A stretch of DNA of 64,000 bases from Cinnamomum chago (GCA_038049695.1 CP142456.1:78825422-78889421), one strand, 5' to 3'; shown: positions 1 to 13,179, numbered from the stretch's first letter. Numbers and translations are program-made. Notes: generated from the letters alone by a model not told the origin.

Positions 1-74
1 CATCACCTGTTCAACAAGAGATGCTAAGTTGCAGTCTTATCTTCTAGGGAGAGGGTTAATTGATAATAAGGGGC

Positions 75-198
75 TTCCGAATGGTTGAGTGTTGTTGGCA
101 CTATGGTCTCACATACATGCCCGGGGATCGATCCCTGAGTCCTTAAGTTAAAAGTATCACATATAAGTATATAACCAGTAGTCCAAAAAAAAAAAAAA
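75..198 (+). mobile_element. SINE-like retroposon with tRNA-type promoter boxes
   Basis: A short segment contains an A-box-like stretch (ATGGTTGAGTG, near 81) and a B-box-like stretch (GGGGATCGATCCC, near 123), and ends in a run of 14 A at 185-198. This is the layout of a tRNA-derived SINE on the plus strand. The head is too degenerate to be a functional tRNA, and I see no clear target duplication. It lies in the presumed intron upstream of the first visible MKK6 exon. Confidence 0.4.
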
Positions 199-731
199 CA
201 GCACTACAAATTCACTAATATAGAGCTGGAAACCTGCATAGCAAAAGGGTAAAATAAATGACAGCCTCTTATTTGTTGTTATTATTATTTTATTTTGAAA
301 AGCACTTAATATGCTTCTGCATCCACATCCCCTCAAACTAGCTCCTGTTACACTAGGCATTTTATATATGTTCTATGAAAGGCTTGCTTCTACCGCATCT
401 TTATGAGAAACACAGCCATGTTTCCTTCAAGTTCAACTTGATGATGTGCTTTGCATTTTCCTTTTTTTCCTTATGCAAAGTAGTTCTTTCTAGTGAATCT
501 TATGGTTACCATTCAAATAAATAAATAAATCATATGGTTAACACTTGACCTCTTTCCATACTATTTTGTGTTAGAATGGTAGTTGCTATACATAAAGAGG
601 GAACTTCTCAAGTGGGCTCCTCCTGTATTTTCAACTATAAAATGAAAATAATTTCTGATTCATTTGCTTCCATTTGCAGTTAATAATTTCCTGTTCAATT
701 TCTCACCCTTTACTGGCTCAATTTTTTGCAG

Positions 732-3700
732 CCAGCAGATGCGAAAGAGGTTGATCACCAATTTTCATTGGAAGACCTTGAGACCATTAAAGTAATTGGA
801 AAAGGGAGTGGTGGTGTTGTGCAACTCGTGCGCCATAAATGGTTGGGAACATTTTTTGCACTTAAGGTATTATACTGGAGACATTGACTTATGTTTAGTT
901 TGTTCAACTCGGATATTGTTATTAGAAAAATACTGGTTCAGTTGCATGGATGGATCTTGGCTACCAATTCTGTGAAAATGTGATTCTTTTTTATTTGAAT
1001 TTTTATGCATCCATTTGATCAGATAGTCACTCCATATAGAAACCCTCATTTGCAGTTCAATTCTACTTAACTAAAAGGTTTGTGCTAGTAAAGGAAGCCT
1101 GCAAGACTCTACAATCTGTAAAGGTCATGCTTAATTGTCTTGAGGAGCACATGGGAGTGGATTGTGGGTTTGTTACTTGCTCAAAGCTGATAATGAAGAG
1201 GCAGAATCAAATAGATGATCATGATGCTGTATAATTAACTCTTTCTTTGTCCCTCAGCTGTGGCACACCTTGTGAGGGACAGAGGCTGTGGGAGTAAGTG
1301 CGTGAGGTCGAATCCTTAATGTAGCAAATAAATAAATAGCCTTATTTTCTTTATTTTAGACGAGCATTGAAAAAGATGGACCATTACCATTCTTGAAGCT
1401 TCAACCTCTTTAAGATTAAGATACCATCCACAATGGCTAAGATGAATAGTTCTGATGCATTCATTCTTATACTGTTACTATTTGTAATCTGTATACTACA
1501 GTAGCTGCTTTAAGAAGCAACGACAACGAGTGGTTTCTGGACTTTAGACGAGTCAATTATTGACTGAAATTTGGTTCCTACTTCAGAGACCCAGATGGTC
1601 TCCTTTAGGGCCTGTTTATTTATATGAGAGGAGTAAAAAGAAAGTAGGGGTCAAATCATGAATAAAGTAAAAGAGCAGGAGGTTAAATTAAAAGGTGCTA
1701 GAAGACAAAAGTTTACTTCCCCACTAGTTATTACGCTTGGTTGAATTAAAAAAAAAAAAAGAGAAGCCAAAAGGAGTAAAAGGCACTAGTGGTGTCACAT
1801 CAAAGTTTACTTCTCCTCTCCCCTTTTTTCCATCCAAACAACAAAAAAGTAAAACAATTGCATCACTACTTTCCTTCTTTCATCCAAACAGCATGAAGTT
1901 CATCTTTCTGCTAAACAAACAAGCCCTTAGCAGATGAAGTTGATAAAGTGATAACATTTTTTGCAGGTTATCCAGATGAACATTCAAGAGACTGTCCGTA
2001 AACAAATAGTCCAAGAGCTAAAAATAAATCAAGCCTCACAGTGTCCTCATGTGGTTGTTTGTTACCACTCTTTCTACCACAATGGGGTTATTTCTCTTGT
2101 CTTGGAATACATGGATCGTGGATCTCTAGTAGATATAATCAAACAAGTCAAAACAATACTCGAGCCATATCTCGCAGTTGTTTGTAAGCAGGTCAGCCTG
2201 CCTTCCATTTTTAGATTTTAGAAATTTTACCTAGAAAATTCCTGATGCAATCAAATGAGCCACTATTGCTTGATTCTTGTCCTTTTATCTTTTTTCTGTA
2301 CATATATCAGGTTTTGATGGGCCTAGTATACCTGCATCATGAAAGACATGTCATTCACAGGGACATAAAACCGTCAAATTTGTTGGTAAATCATAAAGGA
2401 GAGGTGAAAATAACTGATTTTGGTGTTAGTGCTGTGCTTCAAAGCTCCATGGGTCAGCGAGATACATTTGTTGGCACTTACAACTACATGTCGGTATGTT
2501 GGGTTACCATTCTCTAGCATTTTGAGTTAAAACACCGTATCTCCCTGGCCTAATCACTTACATTTCTGTAAATTTGTGCTTGAGATTTTTAAACTTCTAA
2601 CAGTATCTATATTCTGTCCTGTCCCAGCCTGAGAGAATCAGTGGAAGCAGTTATGATTATAGCAGTGATATTTGGAGTTTGGGCATGGTGATACTAGAGT
2701 GTGCGATAGGCCGTTTTCCTTATATATCATCTGAACAAGAAGAAGGTTGGCTGAGTTTTTATGAACTTCTTGAAGCGATTGTAGACCAACCACCACCTTC
2801 TGCCCCACCAGATCAATTCTCACCAGAGTTTTGTTCATTTATATCTGCTTGGTAGGTGTTTGTCCTAGCTGCTCTTTCTCATTAGTGAAATAATTACTGG
2901 TCAAGATGCTTCCAACTTGGTCGACTTGGCATTCAACTCGATTGAGTTGTACTGATATTGGTTGAAACCAAATTAGGCACTGGCACTGCATTTTAATACC
3001 ATATTTCCATTTCCTTTGTTATTTATCTTTCCTAATCAAGTGTTATTTATGCACCATTTCTTTTCTGATGAGAGATCTTTTCCCCCTTTTGTCCATTGTT
3101 TACATTTATGTCACTGTTTGGACTTCTCTAGTTCCCATTTGCCTTCTTTGAATGAAATTCCTAGGAATTTATAGTAAAGTGGGTTCTAACACTTCTAATG
3201 GAGTGTTAAAGAGGTGAGGAGTGAAGAAAATCTGAATATCAGTTGGAAATGTATATGGGACCCTCACTTTCTTGGGATTTTATTTACTAGGGTTGTGGTT
3301 GGGTGATCATTTCTTACCAATGGAAGTATATTTGATGGTCCTTTGTGGATCTTCTCCTTGACTCCTTTAATTTTGCCCCCTTCCATTAAAGGCATTGCTT
3401 AAAATTCCTAGAAGTTCAACGCCGATCAAACAGCTGGCCCCAAGTGATCTTTTTCCCCATGGATGGGAATTACATCAATTGAATGTTTGCTTCCCGACTT
3501 CATTAAATTCTCATTCCCATTCCTGGGTGCCATTGCCTGTGGTAGCTAAAGTGTTCCTAGATCGTGAGTATTATTTCAAATGGAGTTCATGTTAATGACC
3601 AGTAACACCAAAAGCTTGAGTTGCTAGTGAACGGGCACAACAATGTATATCAACAGTTCATAGATTGGATCACACACATTTATATTCTTTAGATTCATCT

Positions 3701-4919
3701 CTTACGGGCATTTATTGTGCTAGCACACATTGGTTTATCCTTGCGAGGAGATACTCTTCATTTCCACCATTAACAGATTCATGTTAGAATTGACAACATT
3801 AGAGATGCCAGCAGCATTTCAACTTGTTATATAAGAAAAATGGCATTAGCCAGCCACATCAAATCCTTCTTTCTTATTACAAACTTTTCAACAGAAACCT
3901 ATACTTTGACATGCTTTTTTTTTTTTTTCCTTTCTTTCTGGGTTCTGTTAGCATGGTTGATGCACATTCTGTAGTTGTTAGATGTATGTTAACATCAATG
4001 TGACCTTTTTTTTCCCCCTTGAATAGAAACGGTATTGGTTGTCTTGAAAAGGAGCATATGATTGTAGGTGAATGAATATGGACAGCAATGCTGGAGAAAT
4101 TGTGCATCTCTTTTGTTGACCAGTTGCTTGGGTTGTCATCTTGTAATGCTTGTGAAAGTATCAATTTATTAATTGTTGTATCCACAAATCACATGTCCAT
4201 TAGCCATTCTTCACTGAATTAAGGAAAACCTTATCAAAGAGTTCTCTCTATGGAGCTGTTTGAAATCCCACCGCCTTTCATCATTAGATCTGCTTTCTAT
4301 TTAATTTATATTATGTTTTTCAATTGTGCTTGGTAAAGCAGGTCCTTGCCTCTGCATGAAATTGCTCTAAGTGCTGTAAAATAGAAAGTGGTAAGATGAA
4401 TCCTTGTGTGGGATGACTTCAGATCCCTGTTCCACTGTGATATCCCACCAGAAGGTGCTAATTTTGAGACCTAAGCAACATGCCAAGTTTACTTGCCATG
4501 GATGCTTGAAGCTGGTGGGGCCATGCCATGTGTCTGTTATAGCATCGTTGTCAAGTTGTAACACACACTTAGCCCTTGTGCTGGCACAAGTATTCAATCA
4601 TCATCATCAAAGCTTTGGCCAACTATGTTGGGGTTGGCTGGCACAAGTATTCAATAACTTCTAAAGAATAACCATGACGGCTGTTTTGTCTCTGTGCAGC
4701 ATACAGAAGGACCCCCAACAGAGAATGTCATCTTTGGACCTTCTGGTAAGCACCATGCGATGATCAGTATTCTTGTTTTGGAATTCTTTAGGAGGTTGCT
4801 TGCTAAATCATTTCCATTGGTTACAGAGCCATCCATTCATCAAAAAGTTTGAGGACAAAGACCTTGATCTCGGAATCCTGATGAACAGCTTAGAACCTCC
4901 CGTAAATTTTTCAAGATAG
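732..4919 (+). CDS. MKK6: MAP kinase kinase, MKK6 type (3' part, 5' end outside window)
   Basis: Dual-specificity kinase that phosphorylates MAP kinases; plant MKK6 acts in the ANP-MKK6-MPK4 cytokinesis cascade. Six exons splice in frame: 732-866, 1967-2191, 2311-2493, 2628-2851, 4700-4745 and 4827-4919, all with GT-AG borders, giving about 301 residues. The glycine loop is GKGSGGVV, the ATP-binding lysine is in FFALKVIQMN, the catalytic loop is HRDIKPSN and the Mg loop is DFG. The activation loop SSMGQRDT has the plant MKK S/T-x5-S/T spacing, followed by [11 protein letters not shown] and a C-terminal FIKKFEDKD. The family is about 355 residues long, so roughly 55 N-terminal residues with the MAPK docking site should lie left of the window. 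No stop or frameshift interrupts the visible exons. Introns carry SINE and LINE scraps. Assignment to MKK6 rather than another MKK rests on near-continuous similarity along the kinase domain. Confidence 0.93.
1240..1340 (+). mobile_element. Possible SINE fragment in MKK6 intron
   Basis: A B-box-like motif (GAGGTCGAATCC, near 1305) is followed by a short A-rich tail with AAATAAATAAATA (to about 1338). The A-box region is poorly conserved. It sits in the intron between the first two visible MKK6 exons. This is a weak call; no target duplication was found. Confidence 0.27.
4597..4641 (-). mobile_element. 3'-terminal scrap of an RTE-type LINE
   Basis: The plus strand reads an ATC microsatellite, then AAAGCTTTGGCCAACTATG and TTGGGGTTGGCT. 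The same ATCATC/CCAACTATGTT/GGGGTCAGCT arrangement ends the larger RTE-like fragment at 19803-20290. Only about 45 bases remain, in the last large intron of the MKK6 gene, just upstream of exon 4700-4745. Confidence 0.4.
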
Positions 4920-6123
4920 TTTTCCTTGTTCTTTTTCAATGATTTGGATCAATTATAAACAATATTATAAAGAATTTTCAATGGACAATCATAGAGAAGA
5001 GTGTTGCAAGTTTAAATTCCAAGTGGTTGCTCTCTGTTTAAATTCCTAAATTATGTACATGCTTGCACATATGTACGATGCTCATATTGCATTAATTTAA
5101 AAAATAAAATGGTTTGGAAGTTTCATGCAAGTCTAGGACCAAGTAGGAATGTAGGATGTAGGCTTTGCCCACCAAGAAGACAATTAATAATAACCATGAT
5201 CAATGGAAATTTGCAATTTGTATGAATTTTGTAAGTACTTAAAAATTATATCTAAGCTTGACCAGGGATGAGATTTGGGTTGGGCTTGTTTAGGTTTAGT
5301 CTTGTGCTCAGGCCTGAATTTTGAAGCCTGAGTGGAATTTGGGCTGGCTCGGCTTTGTCCTCAGCTTCCCAAATTACATACTTAATGCTTATGGTATCAC
5401 CTGGTCTGGGCCTTGGTAATTTGAGTGTCATCTTTGCTTGGACCCGAGCTTTCACACATGCAATGGGGGTGCCTTCCTCTGTATGAGTACCTATCCCAGC
5501 CTGACTGAAACGCTCTTGCCAGCACAATCGAGCGTGCTAGGAGGCCCAGGCCTGGCGTGGGTCTTTGCCCCAGCTCAAATTCTCGCATTCGAATTGCATT
5601 ATCATCTTAGCATCATCCCATCAATCGTATAATAAAAGATGTAGGCTCTATATGCACGACTTTACGTCCACACCCAATGATTAGCACCAGCAGCTGGGTC
5701 GGGATGAAAAGTTGTGCAAATGGACGTATGCAGAATGACATGTAGTCAATATTTTCCTACTTTTAGTTATAAAAAATAAAGAAAATAAAACATGAAGAAT
5801 AAGCCTAAAGTCATCGTAATTTAAATCTCGATAGGTGTATATTTAAAGGCCTTATTAGATGAAAGTAGTGTTAAAAATTAGGATCTCACATGCATGTGTG
5901 CGTATGCTTCCATTGGTGAATAAGGGGAACACTCAACACAAAATATTAATACCATGTTGAGTTATTTTTAAAAATGCTATAAATGAATTTGAATATATTA
6001 TATTCTAAACACATGTAAATAGTACGCCCCCAGCTGAATTAATTTTTACAATTTTAGATTAATGATATTTTATAATATTTCAAAAGAGAATATATCCTAC
6101 TTAAAATATGCATACACATTGCT
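4920..6123. other. Intergenic: 3' flank of MKK6, no gene seen
   Basis: This stretch holds the presumed 3' untranslated region of MKK6 and AT-rich intergenic DNA. A segment at about 5250-5630 is GC-richer, with repeated GGGC/GCCC words. It may be a decayed DNA-transposon relic, but I could not find ends or a target duplication. The short open frames here lack codon structure and known motifs. Confidence 0.4.
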
Positions 6124-6133
6124 AGATAGAGCC

Positions 6134-6298
6134 TCTGTCTCTGTTTTTTTTTTTACTATCGGAGGGTTCCCAACCCTTTGGATTGGATTAATCCTTTCGG
6201 GCCTGGATGGAAGTCGGGTAAACTCCCGTATAGCCCTTGTGTGGTAGTGCAGTTTCGAACCTACAATTTCTGGGTGCAAACCGTGGTCCTAGGTCCTG
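6134..6298 (-). mobile_element. tRNA-derived SINE, family A (minus strand)
   Basis: It reads from a T-run (6144-6154, the A-tail on the minus strand) through CTATCGGAGGGTT to a tRNA-like head containing GTTTCGAACCTAC (B-box complement). It is flanked by the direct repeat GATAGAGCC (6125-6133 and 6299-6307), consistent with a target-site duplication. Related copies are at about 12190, 13578, 14718 and 35569. Confidence 0.75.
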
Positions 6299-6872
6299 GA
6301 TAGAGCCCCTTAAGTCTTAACAAGCAATATGGAGCCAAGCTAAGTTGAGCCTATTAACTGCTGCCAAGATGACCTTAAACTTGAGCTTGGCAGATGGCAA
6401 GCTGATCTTGAGCTTAAGCCAAACCAACCAAGCCAAGCCAACTTGGCTTGTTGACTTGACTAACAATGAAAATGTGCTAGGTCGAGTGATGCTTTCATAC
6501 TAAGTAAAATAAACATTTTGATATGTGAATCTTCATCATTTGATTGCTTGCCTGATGCCAACTTTCTTCTATATTCAAATTTGAGAACAGACGCGTCTTG
6601 AAACACAGCATTCATGATGACATGTATGATGTGTGTAGATCATAGCAGTGACGAAATAAAGCATACAAGAGATGAAATCATCCTCTATCATCTCTAATGT
6701 GATTATAAATAGCTAGAGAGTAAGATTATATTTAATTGTAAAGGTCAACCTCTCCCGCTGACCCTCTCCATGCATACCTCAAGTGACTGTGACCCTCTTG
6801 TGGGGTCTATTTGGGCCTACATCAATTCATTGGAAAGGTAGGCCCTGAAAGATTTCAGTGAAACTATAAATA

Positions 6873-6887
6873 TATATATATATATAT
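6873..6887. repeat. (TA)n microsatellite
   Basis: A short alternating TA run sits in intergenic DNA next to a presumed A/T-rich spacer. A second TA run occurs inside the later tandem duplication near 13897-13912, where it differs in length between the two copies. Confidence 0.7.
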
Positions 6888-7784
6888 GTAAAATTTCAAC
6901 TCTACTAGATCATCTTAAATTCTAATTTACGACCCCTGATTTTATTGGTTTTATAAGCGTCATTTTCAATTCAACATCGAGTAAAAGTTTGATGAGTATA
7001 AAAAACGAGCTTGTGGGGTAGTGAGCGTGCGGAGAGTTGAATTGATGGTGATGGGGTTGGATTAAATAATTTCACGTGCGGAGAAAAAAATGGGTTCCAT
7101 ATCTCCCTCATATCCTTCCATGACAAGATGGATTCCACCACAACTATCGTTCTCTTTCGGTCCAGATTCATTTAATTTCATTTCAATACTAATGGAAGGT
7201 CATAGCGTGTTGTGCTTAAATTCAAAACATCAAAAAAGCCGGCGTCCAAAGCTTCTCATTTCTCAACTATCTTAAAAGGTTGGTTGCCAAACATCATTTT
7301 GTTTATTACTTCTCATTTTTCAACTTTCCCACAGTTGGTTGCATGACTTATTTATTTGTTTATTTATGAAGACTTGATCATCCATCATTTCTAATTCTAT
7401 CATATATTGTATTTTTGAAGATTCAATATGCATAAGTAGTATCTGCAACATATCGGCTGTGCCAATTTGATTTTAAAGTAGTTTAGAAATTTCAGATAAT
7501 GAGTAAAAACCGAAAAAAATAAAAATAACATAGATTCTGAATATGTTGAACACTATCGATTAACTTTTTTTTTTTATAGGCATAACCAACTGTATATTGT
7601 GTTTTATTTATACGTACTACTTTGTTCTCATGTGGGAATCCAGTAGGAGAAAGTTTTGACTGTATTAGTAGGCTCGATGTTATTTGTGATTCTCACTATA
7701 TTGAAAGATAAAAAATGATAGAAGGCGTATGCCTTGATAGTTGGGAATGTTTTGCTTGTTTAAAAAGTCTTTGAACAGTTAGGT

Positions 7785-7995
7785 CTGTTTATGTCTTTAT
7801 ATTCGCTAATCCCACGATAGATGTGTTAGCCAAGCAAGGATTTGATAGGTTGATTCCTTGGGTGGGTGTGTTATTATAATTAAGGTTGGGCTGGTGCATC
7901 TCTCTTGCACCTTCTCTTTTCTTTGTTCATTTGTTTTAATTTTCTTTATCTCTTTTTTTTCTTAATGAAATTTTGTTACCGCTTAAAAAAAAAAG
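7785..7995 (+). mobile_element. L1-type LINE, 3' end fragment
   Basis: The plus strand encodes DVLAKQGFDRLIPWVGVLL then a stop (about 7818-7880). This resembles the C-terminal tail that follows the RNase H domain in plant L1 ORF2 proteins (ADxLAKQG). A T-rich 3' untranslated region follows, then ATGAAATTTTGTTACCG and a poly(A) tail at about 7985-7995. Imperfect flanking repeats (GTCTTTGAACAGT near 7768, GTCTTGAACGGT after the tail) may be the target duplication. It is heavily 5'-truncated, as is usual for LINE insertions. Confidence 0.6.
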
Positions 7996-7999
7996 GGTC

Positions 8000-9817
8000 T
8001 TGAACGGTATCAGCTCAACCAAGTACACCCTCTCATAACACTTGTCATACACATTCGCATGTTTGTTTGCATGAGAGAAGAAATGAAGTAAAATTAATGG
8101 TCAAATCACCAAGAAAGAAAAGAAGAGGGTCAAGATCAAAGTACTAAATTACAAACATTTTTCTCAGGGTTGTCAACAAGTAGATTCCAAAAACCAACAG
8201 ATTTAATTCCATATTCAAAACCAAATCTGGGTCAAAGTTTAAGCCGAAAAGGTCAGTGCCTCGGTACTCGTGGACCCAGATACTATAGGGAAATGGATTC
8301 CTTATATGGACCAATGAGGGGGTGCTACATGGAGAAAGGTGTCACATCCCATCAAAAAAATTTCTATTTCCTTGAAAGAAGAAACACTCATTTTCCACCT
8401 TAATTGGACTAAACAGGGGGATCTGATCCGTACTATAGAGGTGGAACTGAACATTGATCTAATGCTAATGTTTACTGTAGTAATACTCTGGAAAAATCTA
8501 TCATTGCAGCAAATATGTGCTAATAAGATGCTTAGTGATTTGACAGAAATCTGCAATTTTAAGATTTTGAGGTTCAAAAGGGCGAATCAGACTTTGTGAC
8601 TTTTCTCCTTTAAAAAAAACCGTTCTCTCTCTCACTCACTCACTCGTCATTGCACACGGTGCAGGACCTGTGTCTTTGCATAGAATAAATAGGAATACCA
8701 ATGAATTCATGCCATTAAACGGTTAAAATTGAAGATCAATGGTGAATAATTAAAATTTATCGAATTAAAGGAATATGAGATATGAATACTCACCTATCAC
8801 CTAATAATTCAAATCTTCATAAAGTAAAGGCCTCACCTACAATTTTTTAGATTATATCCTTCACCCCTTATTTCTTATCACTCCCGCTTCTCCTCTTTAA
8901 TAATTCTCATGAGTATTTAATTTATTATGTAATCTAATGCAAACAAGCAAACCCAAAACAAACATGAAGTGCATAATCATAGCTGTTGAATCAACTCAAA
9001 GAAGTTCACAAATATAGGCACGCAGTGGAATGTGAATTTCACAAGCCTCACTACCACGGTAGTTCCTAAACGGCCCATCATATACACACACAAATATATA
9101 GGAAAATATTTATATGCATTCATCCTCTTACAATAAAGTGAGAGACATAGTGGGGCCGACTTTATGATCTATCACATCCCTCGTCTCGTCTACTGAACAG
9201 GGGCACTTCCCACTATCAAAAGCACTGCAGTGAATACCCAATATTGTGAAAGAAGCCCCATTTCGAGTCCAATCAAGGTTTGAGCCACCATTAGATTTTT
9301 CAAATTCTACACAACTGAAAGTGTTTCATCGTAAATGGGTTGGGTTTGGTTCAGGTCCACAAGTATACTGGGCCCAGATCTGAACCTGAATTATTTACCC
9401 AAATGGTTATTCGAGTAGGAACACTGTTAGGTCTGGATGAAGATCCATTTATCAGTTTGGTCCCAAGAAGAAGCCTATCCCCAAAATCCACGTTCTGGGT
9501 GAGGGTAATCGAGGTCCATTTACAGGCTTAGTTCTAGACTTCTAGTTGCCTTGAGTGGGCCATAATGTGTGGTAATTTGGCTACAAATCCAAGTACATGT
9601 TCTCATGTGACTGCATTGGATTAGGACCAAAGACAGACAATAGGAACTAGGGGGCACCTTTCAAACAATATCACACCAAAGAAGATGAGATGGGTCCAAC
9701 TCCAAGTTCAAAGGCCCCAAACACTACAAGGAAAGTGCTTGGAATTTGGTAGTCATTACAAATCCCAGCAGTAAAACAAGTGGAATTGTCTCTGTGTTTG
9801 TCAGATTGACGATGTTT
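8000..9817. other. Intergenic, no gene recognised
   Basis: AT-rich spacer. The overlapping open frames at about 8170-8600 on both strands are short, lack recognisable motifs and have no splice partners, so I regard them as chance. There is no promoter or repeat structure that I can support. Confidence 0.4.
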
Positions 9818-9825
9818 ATGACATA

Positions 9826-10407
9826 TATCTGCTTACTTGGAATTGTAACGACACGTTAGGCTCTCGGAATACAAACTCACGTGATATTAACGGGGTTTAG
9901 GGAGGCTCTTAATGGTTCGGATCATTAATGGGTCAAATTCGTTAACACGTTAAGTTAACGGGTCGTGTACGAATTAAATCAGTAATCCGTTAATAAACCG
10001 CTTAACCCGTTAAAAATGTTTTTAGTCCCTAAGTGTCGCTACAATTAATTTATATTCATACAAAAGAAATTGAAATTTATTATTTTATAGTGGGATTTTA
10101 GGTGGGATCCACCCAAGATCCTCACTTACAGTTTTGTGTGGCTTATATATTTTTTCCTTATATATTTTTGTATAAATTTTCTTTTAATTTTTGAAATGAA
10201 TTAATTATTTAACGGGTTAACGGGTTGGGAGGTCGTGTAACCCGTTAAGTTAACGTGTCGTTTGGGTTGTATTTTCTGACCCGTTAAGTTTGGGTTGTAT
10301 TTTCTGGCCCGTTAAGTTAGCGGATAGTATACACGTTGAGGTGATTTTAATACGAATTTGCTAACCCGTAATCTGAATTCGTTAATATGACACGATTGAC
10401 AGCCCTA
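9826..10407. mobile_element. Probable non-autonomous DNA transposon (hAT-like MITE)
   Basis: The segment is packed with direct and inverted copies of AACCCGTTAAGTTAACGGG. It ends with CGATTGACAGCCCTA, whose complement (TAGGGCTGTCAATCG) resembles the termini of common plant hAT-type MITEs. A 12-base direct repeat ATGACATATATC flanks it (9818-9829 and 10408-10419). The left terminus does not match the right one well, so the exact boundary and class are uncertain. Confidence 0.4.
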
Positions 10408-10419
10408 ATGACATATATC

Positions 10420-12180
10420 CTTTCGACGAGAGTGTCAACCACAGTATATCTGAACTATTCAAAATAAATGTCTCATAAATTTATAAAATGACCGATGTTG
10501 ATAAAAAAAAATGTGATAAAAGAATACCATCAAGATTGTGTTAATTTGTTTTTTCACCCAAACATTTAATAAAGTAGCTGAATGAAACTTTAAGAGATTG
10601 CTGAATTGGCTTAGAATTACACTTTGCATTCCGAAATTATAAGTATAAAACTGCACCTTCACATGGGCACTGCTGAATAGTTAGTCCGACTTTTCTTCGG
10701 GCTGGAGAGATTAGTCTCCCCCAATGAACTTTGATGGACATAAAATTTGACAAGACCATGGAGAACACTTACTTGGAGCATCTTTTGTTTGATGCCGCCA
10801 CCTTGGGGGATTAGCCATTTGGGTTCATTTTCTGTATGGGATTCCAATCTACCGAGTACCGACCAAAAAGGAGGGAAAAGGATGGATTAGGTTAGAATGG
10901 TCAGAAGCACGGCCATTTGGAGGACACGAGGACGTGAAGGTAATAATAATGGCCAGGCACAACACTGTCGCTATTTGGAAAAGACAGCACATGTGCTTCA
11001 GTATTCCCTATATACCACTTCCTTGTCCCAATAATTACCACTTTTGCCCTCAGCCGACTGCCGACTGCCAACTACCGCATCTGACCGATTTGTTGTTATC
11101 GTAGAACGATTCAGCTGAAAACTTTCATTATTTAATGTTAGATAATGGCTCACGCCAAGGGTATTTCCGTCATTTTATAATGGAGTGTCTTTTACAATAT
11201 ACCGCCGACTTACGTAGATTGGTGGTCCTAGACTCTCTTGCTGGCCCAGCTTGAATTTGGAGGTGACACGTGTTTTATTCTTATTCCTTTTAGCCCATCT
11301 GGTTATTTTACTTTTAAAATTAAGTAAAATGAAGTGAACTAAAGTATCAAATTAAGAGGGAATAAATTATAAGTGAGTTATAAAAGTATTTTTTTCTACT
11401 TATTTAGTACATAATTTTTTTGACTTTTTATATAGAAAATTGAAAGGTTTTTTTTTCGTCTATTAGTGGATATAGGTAGTTGCTTTTTTACTTTTTTATT
11501 TTTTTAAGAAGAAAAAGATAGAGGAAGTTTTGAATTAAAATTCTTTTGATGTGATTTCTTATTTGAAAAATGAAGATTTTACTTGACTTTTACTATTCTA
11601 GTAAAATACCAAATGAGCAGAGGAATTAAATAGGTAGAGTGGTTAAAAATGAAGACGAAAGGCTAAAAATCTAGATTTATTCATAGAAAATTCTTGAAAA
11701 GATACGAGAGCAATAGAGGAGGACCATACTGGCAGGATTAAAATTTGACAGAGAGGATAGAAGTAGAAACTTGTGAGCTAACACTCCTAAAATAAAATTA
11801 GAAAAAAGTTCTCAAATTAGTGAGCCTCTCAGATTACATCATTAATGGGCCTAAACCATTAGGTTGGTCCACCTTTTAGGGTCGCCTCTGTCTGTCGTTG
11901 AAAGTGTGGGTTCTAATTGACCCAGTTGGTGGTCTACATGAGCCTAACAAACCTTTCCCATTGCACAGACATCCATACAAGAACACCCAACAAAAAAAAT
12001 CTAGTAAGCTCTATGACTTCTATAAGGCAGCGTTTTAATAAATTAGTACTTAGGTCGATGGCTAAGGTGCATGAGGGGAAAACAAAAGAAACCGCATGAC
12101 ATAAAGCCATTTGACTTTGAGGCCTTTTAATTTACAATTAAGATCAACTAGTGCAATTTTATTTGGTCCACTATTATTGT
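10420..12180. other. Intergenic, no gene recognised
   Basis: AT-rich spacer with only short, motif-free open frames (for example about 10459-10847 minus and 11917-12099 plus). I see no splice structure, coding similarity or RNA gene. Confidence 0.4.
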
Positions 12181-12189
12181 GGGTTTAAA

Positions 12190-12442
12190 TCTATTATTAT
12201 TATTTTTATTTTATTTTTATTTTTTTTGCTATCGGAGGGTTTCTAACAATTTGGGCTGGACTAATCCCTTTGGGACCCAGAGAGAAGCCAGGTAAACACT
12301 CATATGGCCCTAAAATGGTAGCACTAGTGGATTCAACCTTCGATTCATGAAGAAGGGGGAACCGGGAGTCGATACCAAGACCTCTAACTCCGAAAGAGGG
12401 AGAAACCGTGATCCTAACCACTTGGCTAACTCCTTGGAGTTA
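12190..12442 (-). mobile_element. Full-length tRNA-derived SINE, family A (minus strand)
   Basis: Read on the minus strand, the element starts GGAGTTAGCCAAGTGGTTAG (A-box), contains TGGTATCGACTCCC (B-box region) and ends ACCCTCCGATAGC plus an A-rich tail, seen as T-rich sequence at 12195-12228. The flanking direct repeat GGTTTAAA (12182-12189 and 12443-12450) fits a short target duplication. It is the best-preserved head among the minus-strand copies and is not a functional tRNA gene. Confidence 0.75.
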
Positions 12443-13049
12443 GGTTTAAACATATCCAATCCCTTATTCCTCCTGATTCTTATGTACTTAAGTGTATGGC
12501 AATCATCCCCAATGAGGGGAGAGATGCTAATGATATATTTTATATTTGATCCTTGAATCTCGATAATTAAATATAGTATTTAGTGGGGAATTAAATACAT
12601 TTGCTCTATTTCAATGCATAAAAAAAATCATTTAATCGTTTTTAAATTCTTGGCATCTTTAAAAGATCATTTAAGGCTAAAGTTTTTCATTTGCAAACTT
12701 TATCTTTTTTAAAAAGTTAATCTTTCAAAAACAACCAGAATTAACTAAAATTGGTGTAATATTTTGGGTCATTATGGTGACTAGTCACTGATAATTTTGG
12801 CATTAGTCCCTATAGAGTTTGAAATTTCGTTTTGAACATTCAGGTTTGAAACTTGGTCGAATTCTATATCTATAATATAATATAAAGAGGAATTCAATGG
12901 TTTGAAGGTTGGAAGAAATTTGGACCAGCCATGTGATCACTTGCAACTTTAATTGACAAAAAGCTTTATAGTATAAAATAATTATACTAAAAAAGGCAAA
13001 TAGGGAACCAACCCTCCTCCCATGAAACAGTAGTCACCATTCTTCTTTT

Positions 13050-13118
13050 TTTGATAATGCAGATTCCCTACTCGATGCAAACCGTGATATTAGACCAACC
13101 GAGCTACCTCTCGGGCTT
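13050..13118 (-). mobile_element. SINE head remnant, copy 1
   Basis: The complement reads GAGGTAGCTCGGTTGGTCTA (A-box) followed by ACGGTTTGCATCGAG. The body is missing. The equivalent position in the second duplication unit (about 14160-14262) keeps more of the body (AGAGAAAGTCGGATAAAATC) and a more decayed head, so the two copies have lost different parts of the same SINE. Confidence 0.5.
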
Positions 13119-13179
13119 AAACAATAGTCACCATTCATAAACGAAAACAACAAAAACAAAAAAAGGAAAAAGGTCATGA

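Noticed and set aside
1737-1937. Open frame of 66 codons before the second visible MKK6 exon
   Set aside because: It lies in the intron, is lysine/serine-rich low-complexity sequence, and interrupts an otherwise well-supported splice junction.
5250-5640. GC-richer block considered as a hAT-type MITE
   Set aside because: No convincing terminal repeats or target duplication could be found. It is left as unexplained spacer.
8170-8599. Short open frames of 77-91 codons on both strands
   Set aside because: They have no recognisable motif, no splice context and mutual overlap on both strands. Chance frames are the simplest explanation.
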